DNA of 64,000 nucleotides from Lumbricus terrestris (taxonomy: Eukaryota > Annelida > Clitellata > Crassiclitellata > Lumbricidae): the NCBI GenBank assembly GCA_949752735.1, contig OX457037.1, forward strand, positions 63,241,686-63,305,685. Reading direction: 5' to 3'. Both the position numbers and the translations under genes were made by a program. Positions 20,413-30,387 of the stretch are shown here, piece after piece (the stretch's first letter is position 1; every line of letters begins with the position of its first letter). Below the pieces are notes generated by a model that searched no databases, was not told the DNA's origin, and saw only the letters and a list, made by a program, of their open reading frames with translations.

Positions 20413-20936
20413 ATGGAATATTGTGTCAGGTGTAAACAAAAACTGAATCCAGAGATATTCAACGAGTCGTCAGTAAGAATGGTAGGCCTATGAGTAGAGG
20501 TGTGTGCGTTGAATGTGGAGCTACAAAAACTCAGTTTATTAAAGCTACAGTACAAGGAGGTGATTTGGTCTCAGCTCTCAATTCTGCTACTTCTAATATC
20601 AAACTTCTCTGGGCAAAGTATCCCGGAGAAATGCATCTACCAGGGCATTCTTTCACGGGTCCAGGAACTCGGTTGGATTTGCGTTTGAATAGTGATGGGA
20701 CGCCAAAAGACTGGAGTAAACCAGTAGATAGGGTTGACCAGGCAGCTTATCGTCATGATTTAGCGTATGCCACACACTCTGATACAGCAGGAAGAAACGT
20801 CGCTGATAGAGTTATGATAGATGAATTAAATAAAATACCCAATCCCTCGTTCCGTGAACGAGTCGAAAGATCTATAGTAAAACCAATATTATCAACGAAG
20901 ACCCATTTTGGAATGGGATTAAAAAAAAGAGTCTAA
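20413..20936 (+). pseudogene. Zinc-ribbon/PLA2-like Polinton protein, broken at a TAGGCCTA octamer
   Basis: The ATG at 20413 opens MEYCVRCKQKL, half of a CxxC...CxxCG zinc ribbon. The frame is lost at a TAGGCCTA octamer (20483-20490) and resumes in the frame beginning RGVCVECGATKTQFIK. Downstream, GEMHLPGHSFTGPGTRLD and PVDRVDQAAYRHDLAYA match the calcium-loop and HD active-site pattern of parvovirus-type phospholipase A2 domains, which in virions breach membranes during entry. The frame ends GLKKRV in an A8 run, and the integrase continues one base back (see the finding on slippery sites). Role inferred from the domain. Confidence 0.7.
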
Positions 20937-21845
20937 CTTGGACCGATCAACTTGCTGAGGAATTGCATAAACCAATAATAAGACATTTTAGGAAAAGAAA
21001 AGTATACGTTAATGGAATCAACAAAATTTGGGCTGCTGACTTGATTGATATGCAGGCTTTTGCTAAATTTAACTCTGGTGTGAAATATTTGTTAAGCGTC
21101 ATCGATATTTTCTCTAAGTACGGATGGATTGTTCCGATAAAAGATAAAACTGGAAAATCTGTGGCTGATGCTTTCGTTAAAATATTTTACTAATAGCGAA
21201 CGTAAACCTGAAAAACTTTGGATAGATAAGGGAAAAGAGTTCTACAATAAAGATGTAAAATCTTTAGGAGTTGAGTTGTACTCGACTGAGAATGAGGAGA
21301 AGAGTTGCGTCGTGGAAAGATTTAACAGGACAATGAAAGAGAAGATGTTTAAATATTTTACAGCAAATTCAACTCAGAGATATATCGACGTTTTAGACAG
21401 TATATACAACAACACTAAGCATAGTTCGATTAAAATGACTCCTGTTAAAGCGAGTATCAAAGCAAACGAAAAAGCTGTTTGGTTAAATCTGTATGGTGGC
21501 GTTGTCTCCCAACCACTTAAATCTAAATTTTCAGACGGAGATAAAGTAAGAATTTCCAAGAAGAAAAAGACATTTGAAAAAGGTTTCACTCCTCGTTGGA
21601 CGCAAGAAATTTTGACTATTACACAAATCCAATACACAGACCCAATAACTTATAAAATATCTGATTATAATGGAGAAGAAATACAAGGAACTTTTTATGA
21701 ACCTGAGCTACAACCGACATCGCAAGATACTTTTAAAATAGAGAAGATTATTAGAAAACGTGGAAACAAATCTTTAGTTAAATGGTTGGGGTACGATGAT
21801 TCTTGCAATTCATGGGTTGATAACAATGATTTGTTGACACTATAA
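20930..21845 (+). pseudogene. Polinton DDE integrase with chromodomain, frameshifted
   Basis: The frame from about 20,924 reads TWTDQLAEELHKPIIRHF. The catalytic core then follows: first Asp in IWAADLIDMQ, second Asp in LWIDKGKEFYN and Glu in SCVVERFNRTMKEKM, as in retroviral-type integrases. A 1-bp gain in a T run near 21,187-21,190 shifts the frame (stop at 21193), so the second Asp onward is read from the frame listed as starting at 21168. The C-terminus (about 35 residues: FKIEKIIRKRGNKSLVKWLG then YDDSCNSWVDNNDLL) is a chromodomain, which can target integration to chromatin. This enzyme inserts the element. The copy is inactive. Confidence 0.85.
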
Positions 21846-21858
21846 TATTGCATTATTT

Positions 21859-22457
21859 GTGTCTAAGTTATAGAGGTATTTCAGAAGTATGAAATTATAT
21901 AATTTTAACAAGGTCAAAAGTCCAAAAAGGCGTATATTGCAAAGTAGTGGTAGAAATATAATAATATTAGATAAAAAAGACATGTTTTTAGAATAGTTCA
22001 TATTTGATACTTTTCAAGTGCACTTTTTTTCTAGAGGTTCAAATATGGTGATAGATCTACTTGTGTCTAAGTTATAGAGGTATTTCAGAAGTATTAAATT
22101 ATATAATTTTAACAAGGTCAAAATTCCAAAAAGGCGTATATTGCAAAGTAGTGGTAGAAATATAATAATATTAGATAAAAAAGACATGTTTTTAGAATAG
22201 TTCATATTTGATACTTTTTAAGTGCACTTTTTTTTCTAGAGGTTCAAATATGGTGATAGATCTACTTGTGTCTAAGTTATAGAGGTATTTCAGAAGTATG
22301 AAATTATATAATTTTAACAAGGTCAAAAGTCCAAAAAGGCGTATATCGCAAAGTAGTGGTATTATTAGAAGAATATTAGATAAGAAAGACATGTTTTTAG
22401 AATAGTTCATATTTGGTTATTTTTAAGAGCACTTTTTTTCTAGAGGTTCAAATATGG
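21859..22457 (+). repeat. ~205-bp tandem repeat, three copies
   Basis: Units starting near 21859, 22063 and 22268 share GTGTCTAAGTTATAGAGGTA, AACAAGGTCAAAA and TTCTAGAGGTTCAAATATGG blocks. They lie just outside the integrase, where Polinton subterminal repeats are often found, so they may belong to the element end. Confidence 0.85.
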
Positions 22458-22654
22458 AGATTTTTTTTACTACTGGTGTAACACTATGGAAAGCGCTCTC
22501 TACTTCTCCTGCAGTTCTCATCATGGTAGGACTCCCTGCTGATCAAGAAGAATAGCTTCTATAACACCATGTCCTAGCTCCTATAGCGCCATGTCCTCAG
22601 ATGCCTATAATACACTAATGGCTCCTAAAGCGCTTTGGGCCCAGCTTATTGAAA

Positions 22655-22925
22655 GGACTAAGAATTTTTTAACTGGTTTCTATAGCACCATTTAAGGAAC
22701 TTAACTGATTTATAGCTTGTATAGAAATGCGCCAACTTATCTAAAACACTAAAAATTTAACTGGTTTCTATAGCGTCAGTTAGGGAATTTAATTGATTTA
22801 TAGCTTGCATCGAAAAGGCGCTAGGTTATTAGAATTACTAAGAATTTTTAACTGGTTTCTATAGCACCATCTAAGGAATTTAATTGATTTATAGCTTGTA
22901 TAGAAAAGGTGCTAGGTTATGGAAA
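22655..22925 (+). repeat. ~90-bp tandem repeat, three copies
   Basis: Units contain ACTAAGAATTTTTAACTGG, TTTCTATAGC(A/G)CCAT and TGATTTATAGCTTG, starting near 22657, 22747 and 22839. The flanking text (22540-22620, 22960-23000) holds further decayed CTCCTATAGCGCCATG phrases. Origin unknown; either Polinton end or a separate satellite. Confidence 0.75.
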
Positions 22926-23016
22926 AGTGTTTGGACTCCCTGCTGATCATGGGAAGTTAACTGATTTATAACTCCTATAGCGCCATGCGCTAGGTTATCC
23001 AAAAGACTACTACTCT

Positions 23017-24795
23017 AATACAACTGCATTAAGCGACGGATTTGACGATGCACCTGACGTCTTTTCCGCTCTGTGGACTTGCGTTTCCATCAGTCGGTAA
23101 ATTTCCAGGGGGATTCGCGTTTATTTCTAATGATATTAGTGCACCTTTATAATTATATTTGTCTCCTTACCACTGTCATCACCATTGCTATCGCCTTCTT
23201 CAAGCTGCGTGACTCCACCTTGAACGAGATATGACCCAATGGGCCATGGCCCATTGTAGAAAAAATGACACTAATGTTGCCAGGTAGTTTCTTCCATGTT
23301 TAAGTAAACTTAAATAAATAACAGACGTTTAGTTTTTATTTTCAGATAAACTTCGATACAATGAAGATGCAGTCCTGGTTAAGAGGATCAGACCAAAAGC
23401 CGCAGAAGAAGGCTATAAATCGAGCGGTTATCTGCCATTGACAATCTTAGACGAAGAATTGTTTATTGCGAGTGGAATGAGTTCAGAAGTTGAAGTTTAC
23501 GATGCAACCCGACTAAGTTTTAGTCGTCGATGGAATTTGAAGGCATTAATTGATCCAAAGGACATAGTATCCTGCAACGTAAATAAATGTCTCTACATCA
23601 TGGATTACAAAGGTATTGGTCAGTCGAAGGAAATCTTTAGAGTTGATCGAAATGGAAAGTTAATAAAGAAATGGTCAACAGGAGACAATTGGGGATGGGG
23701 TCTGTCTGTAACAAATGAATTGAATGTCATCTTAGCTGTTTACAATACAAATAAATTAATTGAATATTCAGCAGATGGAAGATTGATCCGACAAATAAAT
23801 CTATTATCAGACGCATGTATATGTAGACCATGGCACGCCATAAAACTGTCCAATGGGGATTTCGTTGTCAGCCATGGGTACAGTGAGGAGAAACTGCATA
23901 GAGTGTGTGTGGTGGACGCGGACGGAGAACTTAAGAAGTCATTCGGTGGAAAACGTGGAGGTGACACCGGAGAAATGAATGAACCGCGCTATCTGACCGT
24001 TGATAGAAACGGATTCGTGATGGTCGCTGATGGAGGCAATCACAGAGTTTTATTACTGGATTCAGATTTGAATTTTAAAGGAGTAATTCTCTCACGAGAG
24101 AAACATACATTAAACGATCCGACGAAGATTCTTCTGGATGAGTCAAATAGTCGGCTGTTTGTGGGTTTAAAATGCAACGTGCTATGGAAAAAAACCGTAG
24201 GCCTATTTTTTAAATTTGAAGACGAACATTGCGAGATTTTGATTTTTGATTTTTAATTCTCAATTTAATTTTTTATTAGATCTACTCTGAATGTATGTGT
24301 TGCGCATTTACTAATGCATTTGGTAGTTGACATAAATGGTTTCGTGATGGTCGCAGATTACTGAATAGTCAATCTTTCTCTCTGAATTTTGATTTAAAAT
24401 TTAGGAGAGCGGTTCTCAGAAATGGAAAAACAAGGCTAACGAAACCCGTTTTTAGAAAACACTTGATAAGTAGAATGGTGTAATGTCTGTGGCTTATACA
24501 TTGTATTTAGACTAAAACAGAATATATTGACAGATGGATGAATTTACTTTTTGGATTTAAAACGACTTTTGTTAAAAAGCTTGCTTTAAATCAAAAACAT
24601 TATTTGCTTTCAATTTTCTTCTTTAAGAATTTTCTTTTTAATTTGCCATTAATTTGTGCTGAATTCTTTTTATTTGGCCATGAACTCTTCAGATTTAGTG
24701 ACAAACCAGATGACATTTGTTAAATAGAAAAGTTATTTAGGCTAGTCGATTTGAATATTCCTAGTTTCCAGCTTGTAGCCTAGCGATGAGAAACT
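23017..24795 (+). repeat. Segmental duplication, copy A (partner 47,796-49,575)
   Basis: From intron sequence (ATTAAGCGACGGATTTGAC) through the NHL exon and into downstream DNA, this block matches 47,796-49,575 with scattered substitutions and small indels. The abrupt left boundary marks where foreign (Polinton-side) sequence begins. Confidence 0.85.
23346..24256 (+). pseudogene. Orphan terminal NHL exon, paralogue of the TRIM-NHL gene
   Basis: A polypyrimidine tract and CAG end at 23345. The exon then stays open for 303 codons in the same phase (1) as the terminal exon at 48,134. It encodes beta-propeller-type NHL repeats, with segments DRNGFVMVADGGNHRVLLLD and WHAIKLSNGDFVVSHGYSEE. About 80-90 percent of residues agree with the paralogue until the last 35 or so, where copy A diverges and carries a TAGGCCTA octamer (24198-24205). 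No RING, B-box or coiled-coil exon is visible upstream, and the Polinton lies immediately there. It may be an orphan, or its 5' exons lie beyond the Polinton outside the window. Still open, so recent or under constraint. Confidence 0.65.
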
Positions 24796-25261
24796 GAATT
24801 ATTTTTTCCCATTCGACTGATGGAAACCTTGTACTGTAGGATGTTTTCTTTAAGCATTGTGTTTAGTATATTGCTTATAGATCTAATATCTCTAGTAGCT
24901 ACCTAAAACCCATTTAATAATGATTTAATTGATAATTATGTATTTACATATGTAATATTTTGTATTTTCTATGTCTGACAATCTCAGTTAGTATAGTAGA
25001 CTGCAATCAAATGTCTTTTATTATGAAACAGCTTGTCATGGAATATTGTAAAGAGTTTTTATCCAAACAAGAGAACTTTCATCGTACCTGTGTATTGTTG
25101 AAACTTTACAGCTCAAGGGCCACCTCTAAACGTTCCGCAATTACAAAGATTTTCGGCACGTATTTTTTCCTTATAATTGGAATATATTGGAAGGGTGCCA
25201 GCAAATGATTTTGAACTTTGATTTTTAAGGCAACCCTAATTCTCAGTGACTCTATCTCTGT
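24796..25261. other. AT-rich intergenic, nothing recognised
   Basis: No domain-bearing frame, splice-bounded exon or repeat boundary is evident between the duplication and the SINE. Confidence 0.5.
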
Positions 25262-25485
25262 GTGGCGCGGTGTTGTAGTGGTGGAGTCGGTGCCTTAGAG
25301 CCGGAATGTTCCAGATTCGAATCCACATCAAATCCGCCGCGTAGGAACCTTGGGCAAGTCCTTCACTCGCAATTGCTCAGCGCTTCGGCGTGAAACTCAT
25401 ATGCAGTGTCCGCGCTATAGTCGGGAGCGCTCTGAGTAGCGAGTTGATAGGACGCTATAGAAATGAAAAATAAATAAATTACTAT
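25262..25485 (+). mobile_element. tRNA-derived SINE with TTGGGCAAG core and L2-like tail
   Basis: A tRNA-like head has an A-box region (GTTGTAGTGGTGGAGTCGG) and B box (AGATTCGAATCC). It is followed by ACCTTGGGCAAGTCCTTCAC, a conserved core seen in SINEs of several marine invertebrates. A 3' tail GACGCTATAGAAATG ends in an A-rich AAATAAATAAAT run. Head, core and tail in that order support a SINE transcribed by RNA polymerase III. Confidence 0.75.
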
Positions 25486-25692
25486 AAGCCGACTCCTAAA
25501 AATATGTTGCCATTGGCGACCGTCGGCGTGGCATCAACGGTTTCGGTGAAATATTAAATAGGCCTTACGCATAGGAAGGATGAGAAAATCTATAATTACT
25601 TTGTTTCCTGAACGGGTTTTCTTCAAAGAATACGATCCTCGGAGCCAGAAACTGTTGATTTCGAAAAAGATGCATAAATCGAATGCTTACAG
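25486..25692 (+). repeat. Duplicated host segment, copy A (partner 54,765-54,965)
   Basis: Shares CCGACTCCT, GTTGCC(A/G)TTGGCGACCGTC, CTTTGTTTCCTGAA and ACTGTTGATTTCGAAAAA blocks with 54,765-54,965 in the same order. It lies downstream of an NHL locus in both places. Copy A carries a TAGGCCTTA insertion at 25559-25567 that copy B lacks. Confidence 0.8.
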
Positions 25693-26579
25693 CAGTGCTG
25701 TCCAACCTTTTTGGCACCGCGTGCCGCAGACGATATAGGCCTACTCTTAAATCCAAGGGGCCGCAACAGTAAATTTAAAAGCAATAGTTAAAATTTAGCG
25801 ATAATTATTAAAGGTATTGACATTAATTATGGAATCATTTTAATGAGAAATGAATGAAAATAATACACAATAGCATATACCTACATAATTATAATTTTAT
25901 ATGCATATGCCACAATTATTATCCATGCCTTACAACTGTTCATCACAAAAAGCATAGGCCCATAGGGTGATCCAGTCACAGTTATTCTTGCTCAGCTCCA
26001 CTTTATGACTGAAGTACCTCTGAAGTACCTCTGCCCGTCGAAGACGTTGAAGCCTAGGTCTTCGGTCCAGAGATCAGTCATAATCGTCGGTCGAGAAAGA
26101 TCCAAGACATCGGCTTTCGTCGGCCCTAGGTTCCTTAGGCCTATATCGATTTTTCCTTCCAACCCTCAGGACTATAGCTGGACTATCTCTCGAAGGGCAC
26201 GTAAGGTCGCACCCACTTACAGACATGGTTGAACTCTGCAAGAAATGATTAGAAGTGAACGGTTTGTGATGTTTTGCGAAGTATACTGCAGGAATAAAAC
26301 CAGAAGTCGTGTTTCAGCCTCATGGAGAGACTATTGGAACCTACGGTTACCTACCCCCCCCCAGTGGTGTAGAAAGAGGACATTAGTTCTCGGTTTGCCT
26401 TCCTAGCAGCCGTCCAAACTCCGACAACTGTTACAATATTATCTTGAAGAATAAATTAACGCAACAGTCGACCACTGACTTTGTCTTTAACTTCATTTGG
26501 CACAAAGATTAAAAAAAGTTTTAGTGAGCTCGGCGGGTCACTTGAAATCGCCCCGCGGGCCGCACGTTGGACAGCACTG
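25693..26579. mobile_element. Non-autonomous hAT element
   Basis: The ends CAGTGCTGTCCAACCTTTTT (25693) and the inverted GTTGGACAGCACTG (26579) are classic hAT terminal repeats. The flanking 8-mers (GCTTACAG and ACCTAGAG) agree at five positions only, so the target duplication is decayed. The 887-bp interior has no transposase frame. The element separates the duplicated segment from an NHL relic. Confidence 0.75.
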
Positions 26580-26599
26580 ACCTAGAGTAGGCCTATGTG

Positions 26600-26690
26600 T
26601 GGTAGAAGCAGATGGAAGACTTAGAAAGCCGTTCGGTGGTAAACGTGGATCTAACACCGGAGAAATAGATTCCCCAGTAGGGTGTGTCAA
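26600..26690 (+). pseudogene. NHL-gene relic
   Basis: The plus strand reads VVEADGRLRKPFGGKRGSNT and GEIDSPVG, closely matching VCVVDADGELKKSFGGKRGG in the orphan exon. Only about 30 codons remain. It is a third local paralogue of the NHL family, cut on its left by the hAT element. Confidence 0.75.
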
Positions 26691-27028
26691 TTTTTTTAAA
26701 GTCAGTATTTAGAAAGGCCTTAGGAATAAAATAGTACATTTTCATGTGAAAAGTCGAAATATAAGTATAAAATATGCCTGCAATGAGATTTAGCTACTTC
26801 AATTTGCACTTGAATTATCGTGGAAAATACGCAAATTAGCTGCTTTAATATGAAGTTATCAGATATATTTTAAAGTGCTTTCATTTAAGTTTTTGCTTAT
26901 TAGAATTTTATGTATAATATTTCTGTTTGGTGTTTAACATTGTTTCTTAGCGATTTGTACCCATTAATTAAATATCAATCTGTCTGTACTAGGCTATTGC
27001 ATGTTGGATTGTTAGAATAGAGTCGGTT

Positions 27029-27481
27029 TGGGTCCACTATTCCGAGGGTTTACTATTCCGAAGGTCCACTATTCCGAACCCTAGCGCTAAACCTAACCAT
27101 AAACCTAACTATACCCCTAACCCTAACTCACCCCAACCCTAACCATAACCCTAAACCCAACCCTAACCCACCTCAACCCTAGCCCCAACCCTAACCCTAA
27201 CCCACTGTAACCCTAACCACAAGAATAACAAACAAAATATGGTGGACCGAAGGTCCACTATTCCGAACCCTAGCGCTAAACCTAACCATAAACCTAACTA
27301 TACCCCTAACCCTAACTCACCCCAACCCTAACCATAACCCTAAACCCAACCCTAACCCACCTCAACCCTAGCCCCAACCCTAACCCTAACCCACTGTAAC
27401 CCTAACCACAAGAATAACAAACAAAATATGGTGGATATTCGGAATAGTGGACCTTCGGAATAGTGGACCCTCGGAATAGCT
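27029..27481. mobile_element. Inverted-repeat element with CCACTATTCCGA terminal arrays and telomere-like interior
   Basis: The left end has three tandem 16-bp units of GGTCCACTATTCCGA type. The right end has the same units inverted (TCGGAATAGTGGACC). The interior is two direct copies of a ~190-bp block (from 27059 and 27248) composed of degenerate CCCTAA/CCCTAAC repeats. No target duplication was found and there is no coding frame. Confidence 0.75.
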
Positions 27482-27599
27482 GGCCGTTGCCAAACAGTCA
27501 CTGTTTGTGTATTTCTTTGAGATAGTCAGAATGTCCAATATAAAAACAAGATTGCTAGTTTGGACTCACTTACATCACTTAGTCGGTTGAGGCAGACAG

Positions 27600-28720
27600 C
27601 TTCCTCTAGCTGAATTATCAACTGTCGGGGATGTCATTAGATATGGGTTGTACCGGAGGGAGATGAGTCACCAAGACATACAAGAATCAAAGCAAAGTTG
27701 AAATCCACGTGGGAGCAAGGAAACAAGGTGTCTTCTGTCTTCTGGCAGAGCGAAGTTGGAGGAGAAAGATAGGTTTATGGAAAAACTTGACAGCCTCATA
27801 TATATTCTAACCTGTAAGTATGACTTCAAGAGTTGCACGGATGTGGATTGCAGTTCTCCCTGTGTTGGTGGAGTGCACATATTTTTTGACTGCAGTAGAG
27901 AGAAAAGATTCCCGTCATTGGGTTAGCTTTCATCAAAGGTCAAAGAGAAAAAAATGGAATTAGAAAAAAGCATTGGGCCTCATCAGATAGGACCCGTTGA
28001 CCTTCAGGAGACAAGAAAACAATTGTTACAGAAGGAAAGGCAGGTAGAAGGATGGATGAAAAAGGAGTATGAAGAGTGATAAACAAACCACAGAAGAGGA
28101 GAAGAGATTTTATGGTTTTATGGTTTTACTGGTTTTATGTGCAGCACAAAGAGTTTGATGAGTTTGAGGAAAATATGGAAAGAATCAATTGTTGTGATGA
28201 AGACAAAAAACTATTTACAATGTCAAGGTGTGGTCTTTGAGGATGATTTTGCTAAAATTTTGCGAAAACTAGAAAAAAGCTACGAGATAACCAATATAGT
28301 TCTAGTCATTCTAGGAAACCACACCGAGATGAAATAGACAGTAGAGATTGCTATTGCTGCCTTGATTGATTATTCACTTTGACACTACTTTGGTGATTGA
28401 TCACAACATGGAGAAGAGAGCTCGGGAGATAGTTATAATGGAACTTGATGCAAAGTTTGAAGACATAATTCAGCATAATGGCCTCAGTTTATTTTCTTTG
28501 ATGGATATAAACATGAAACCATTGCAAGGTCGTGCTGTCTGAAGAACTTGAGGATGATTGTCAAGTTTTGCGTAGGGTGTATTGTTGAGCAGTTCAATGT
28601 AAATAGAAATGACAACTGGACATAGGGACCTTGCAAGCTACAACTGATCAAGGAACAAAAAGAGAAGGTGAAACGATTGTCATGCCTACAATGAGGTGGT
28701 CTGCTTGGCATAGTACTGTT
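27600..28720 (+). pseudogene. Remnant of an uncharacterised transposon-associated gene
   Basis: Broken frames on the plus strand resemble a protein family dispersed in many invertebrate genomes: TVGDVIRYGLYRREMSHQDI near 27,627, then after shifts DRFMEKLDSLIYILTCKYDF and SCTDVDCSSPCVGGVHIFFD (cysteine-rich) near 27,770-27,900, then a charged helical region to about 28,075. Stops and shifts are frequent beyond that. The family is usually multicopy and repeat-linked, so I take it as mobile-element derived. Function unknown. Confidence 0.45.
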
Positions 28721-28914
28721 CTAGTGAGTGTGTGCTCCAAGAAACGTTGTGCAGTGACGAGGAACAGGAACAAGATATGCAGTGGAGAAGATAATGATGA
28801 TCAGAAGTGAAAGAGATGACATGGCTTGCAGATAGGCGGGTGAGACCAAGGATACTCCAATCAACAACCTTGAAGCGATGAAAATCTCACAACTGATTGA
28901 TTAGAGCTCTAGGG

Positions 28915-29040
28915 CAGGGGTTCTCAACCGGTGTGTCGCGACACACTGGTGTGTCGCGAAGTGACCGACGGTGTGTCGCGTAAAACTGGTGTGTCGCTGG
29001 TGTGTCGCGAAGAATTGGTGTGTCGCGAATTCTCACAGCT
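28915..29040 (+). mobile_element. hAT-type end with GGTGTGTCGCG minisatellite
   Basis: CAGGGGTTCTCAACC, a common hAT terminus, starts at 28915. It is followed by about six irregular copies of GGTGTGTCGCG, partly in inverted pairs (GTCGCGACACAC). The opposite end is not identified. The region 29,041-29,485 has no recognised feature. Confidence 0.6.
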
Positions 29041-29485
29041 TATAACCGTCGTTCTTGCATTGCACTGACTTGTTCACTTTAGCAGCTTGGCAGGCGTAGG
29101 TTGTGAGAATGTTCAATGTAATCGTAGGATCTTGGCGTGTGCACCAATTAGAATTTAACCAATGCTGTAACCTTCGAAAATAATGGGAAAATTATCATAA
29201 AGAAACAGAAATTTTGCGAGTCTAAAATTGACGGCGCGGAATGGTTCTCAATGGTTGTATGTGCCGTCATTGCTGTTTGCGTATTTGGAGCGTGACGAAA
29301 TACCGTATAAGGAAGGCGGACAAAAGTCCAGAGACCCAGTAAATCCCTTTGGCCCAAGTTTTTTAACTAGAAAAATTACCTGTAGGTCTGTGCTTTCCAG
29401 TTTTCCGTTACAATAATTCGACGTTTTGAAGGGCGTTTAGTTTCTGCAGTGTTTAGCTCCCCTTATCCCAAGTTTTCTTGATTTG

Positions 29486-30242
29486 CTTAGAGATATCAGA
29501 GTGGCTTGGGCTATGGATAATTTTTAATATTTCAGGCTCTTTTTTACGTAAAGCAGTTTTATATAACTCGTATTATACTATTTTCATTTGTTAGCCTCGT
29601 TACCAGGTAAGGACACAAGCTTAGGCTAAAGAATATGGAATCATTGGGCTAAAGTCTTCAGTCTCGTATGGCTGGATTGCTACGCAGTTGTATAGCAGGG
29701 GTTCTCAACCTTTTTTCGGGCGCGACACACCTAAACTTGCGAACAAATTCCGCGACACACCAAATAATCGTCATGGGAATATTGTTAAAAAATTAAATTA
29801 GCCTAAGCCAGCTTGGCCTATATAATTTGAAAATGTTACAAATTTTAATGAATGAAATGTTGACACTGAATGCTTTCTATATAGTTTGATTCTATTAGTC
29901 TGAATTTACGATTCTACGTCGTTTTATGACTGCGTATATTGTTTGACCTAACAGTTAATGGCATTCTTGCTTCTGGATTTTCTTTGGATCATAGTATGAG
30001 GATCCACACACGTTCTGAGTGCGACACGAAGCCTATACAACTGCGTAGCAATCCAGCCATACGAGACTGAAGACTTTAGCCCAATGATTCCATATTCTTT
30101 AGCCTAAGCTTGTGTCCTTACCTGGTAACGAGGCTAACAAATGAAAATAGTATAATACGAGTTATATAAAACTGCTTTATGTAAAAAAGAGCCTGAAATA
30201 TTAAAAATTATCCATAGCCCAAGCCACTCTGACATCTCTAAG
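29486..30242. repeat. 210-bp inverted duplication flanking a truncated hAT element
   Basis: Arms 29486-29695 and 30033-30242 are equal in length and nearly identical in inverted orientation, with only about two mismatches seen. They meet exactly at the outer edges of the 337-bp spacer, which starts with a hAT terminus at 29696. Confidence 0.88.
29696..30032 (+). mobile_element. Truncated hAT element (one terminus only)
   Basis: Begins CAGGGGTTCTCAACCTTTTT with GCGACACACC repeats like the element at 28915. The expected inverted right terminus is absent. It is bordered on both sides by the inverted copies of the same flank. Confidence 0.65.
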
Positions 30243-30387
30243 GCTGTAGGCAATTTAGGCAAGCTTTCAAAATTACAGTCACGTTTGTTTTAATCATAGC
30301 CAGGTTTCATGTTTAAACAACAATACTCGATTTAGCGCTAAGACTGACACCTGTTAAACTATGACAGTGTGAGTAGAAGTAGTCAGT

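Larger units (their letters stand above)
1..22457. mobile_element. Polinton/Maverick element, degraded, left end outside window
   Basis: A contiguous set of genes diagnostic of Polintons lies here: adenain-type protease, protein-primed family B DNA polymerase, double-jelly-roll capsid protein, FtsK/HerA-type packaging ATPase and a DDE integrase with a C-terminal chromodomain. Most genes run on the minus strand. The PLA2-like gene and integrase run on the plus strand at the right side, as is usual for an integrase next to an element end. The leftmost gene runs off position 1, so the left terminal repeat is not visible and the right one cannot be proven. I place the right limit after the 205-bp tandem repeats near 22,457; it must lie before about 23,017, where homology to another host locus resumes. 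At least seven genes are broken, so this copy is dead. Confidence 0.9.

Noticed and set aside
20394..20555. Upstream start for the packaging ATPase at 20555
   Set aside because: It would overlap the divergent gene and adds 54 non-conserved residues; the ATG at 20393 fits the family start.
27079..27420. Possible true interstitial telomere
   Set aside because: Repeats are degenerate, duplicated as a 190-bp block and bounded by element ends.
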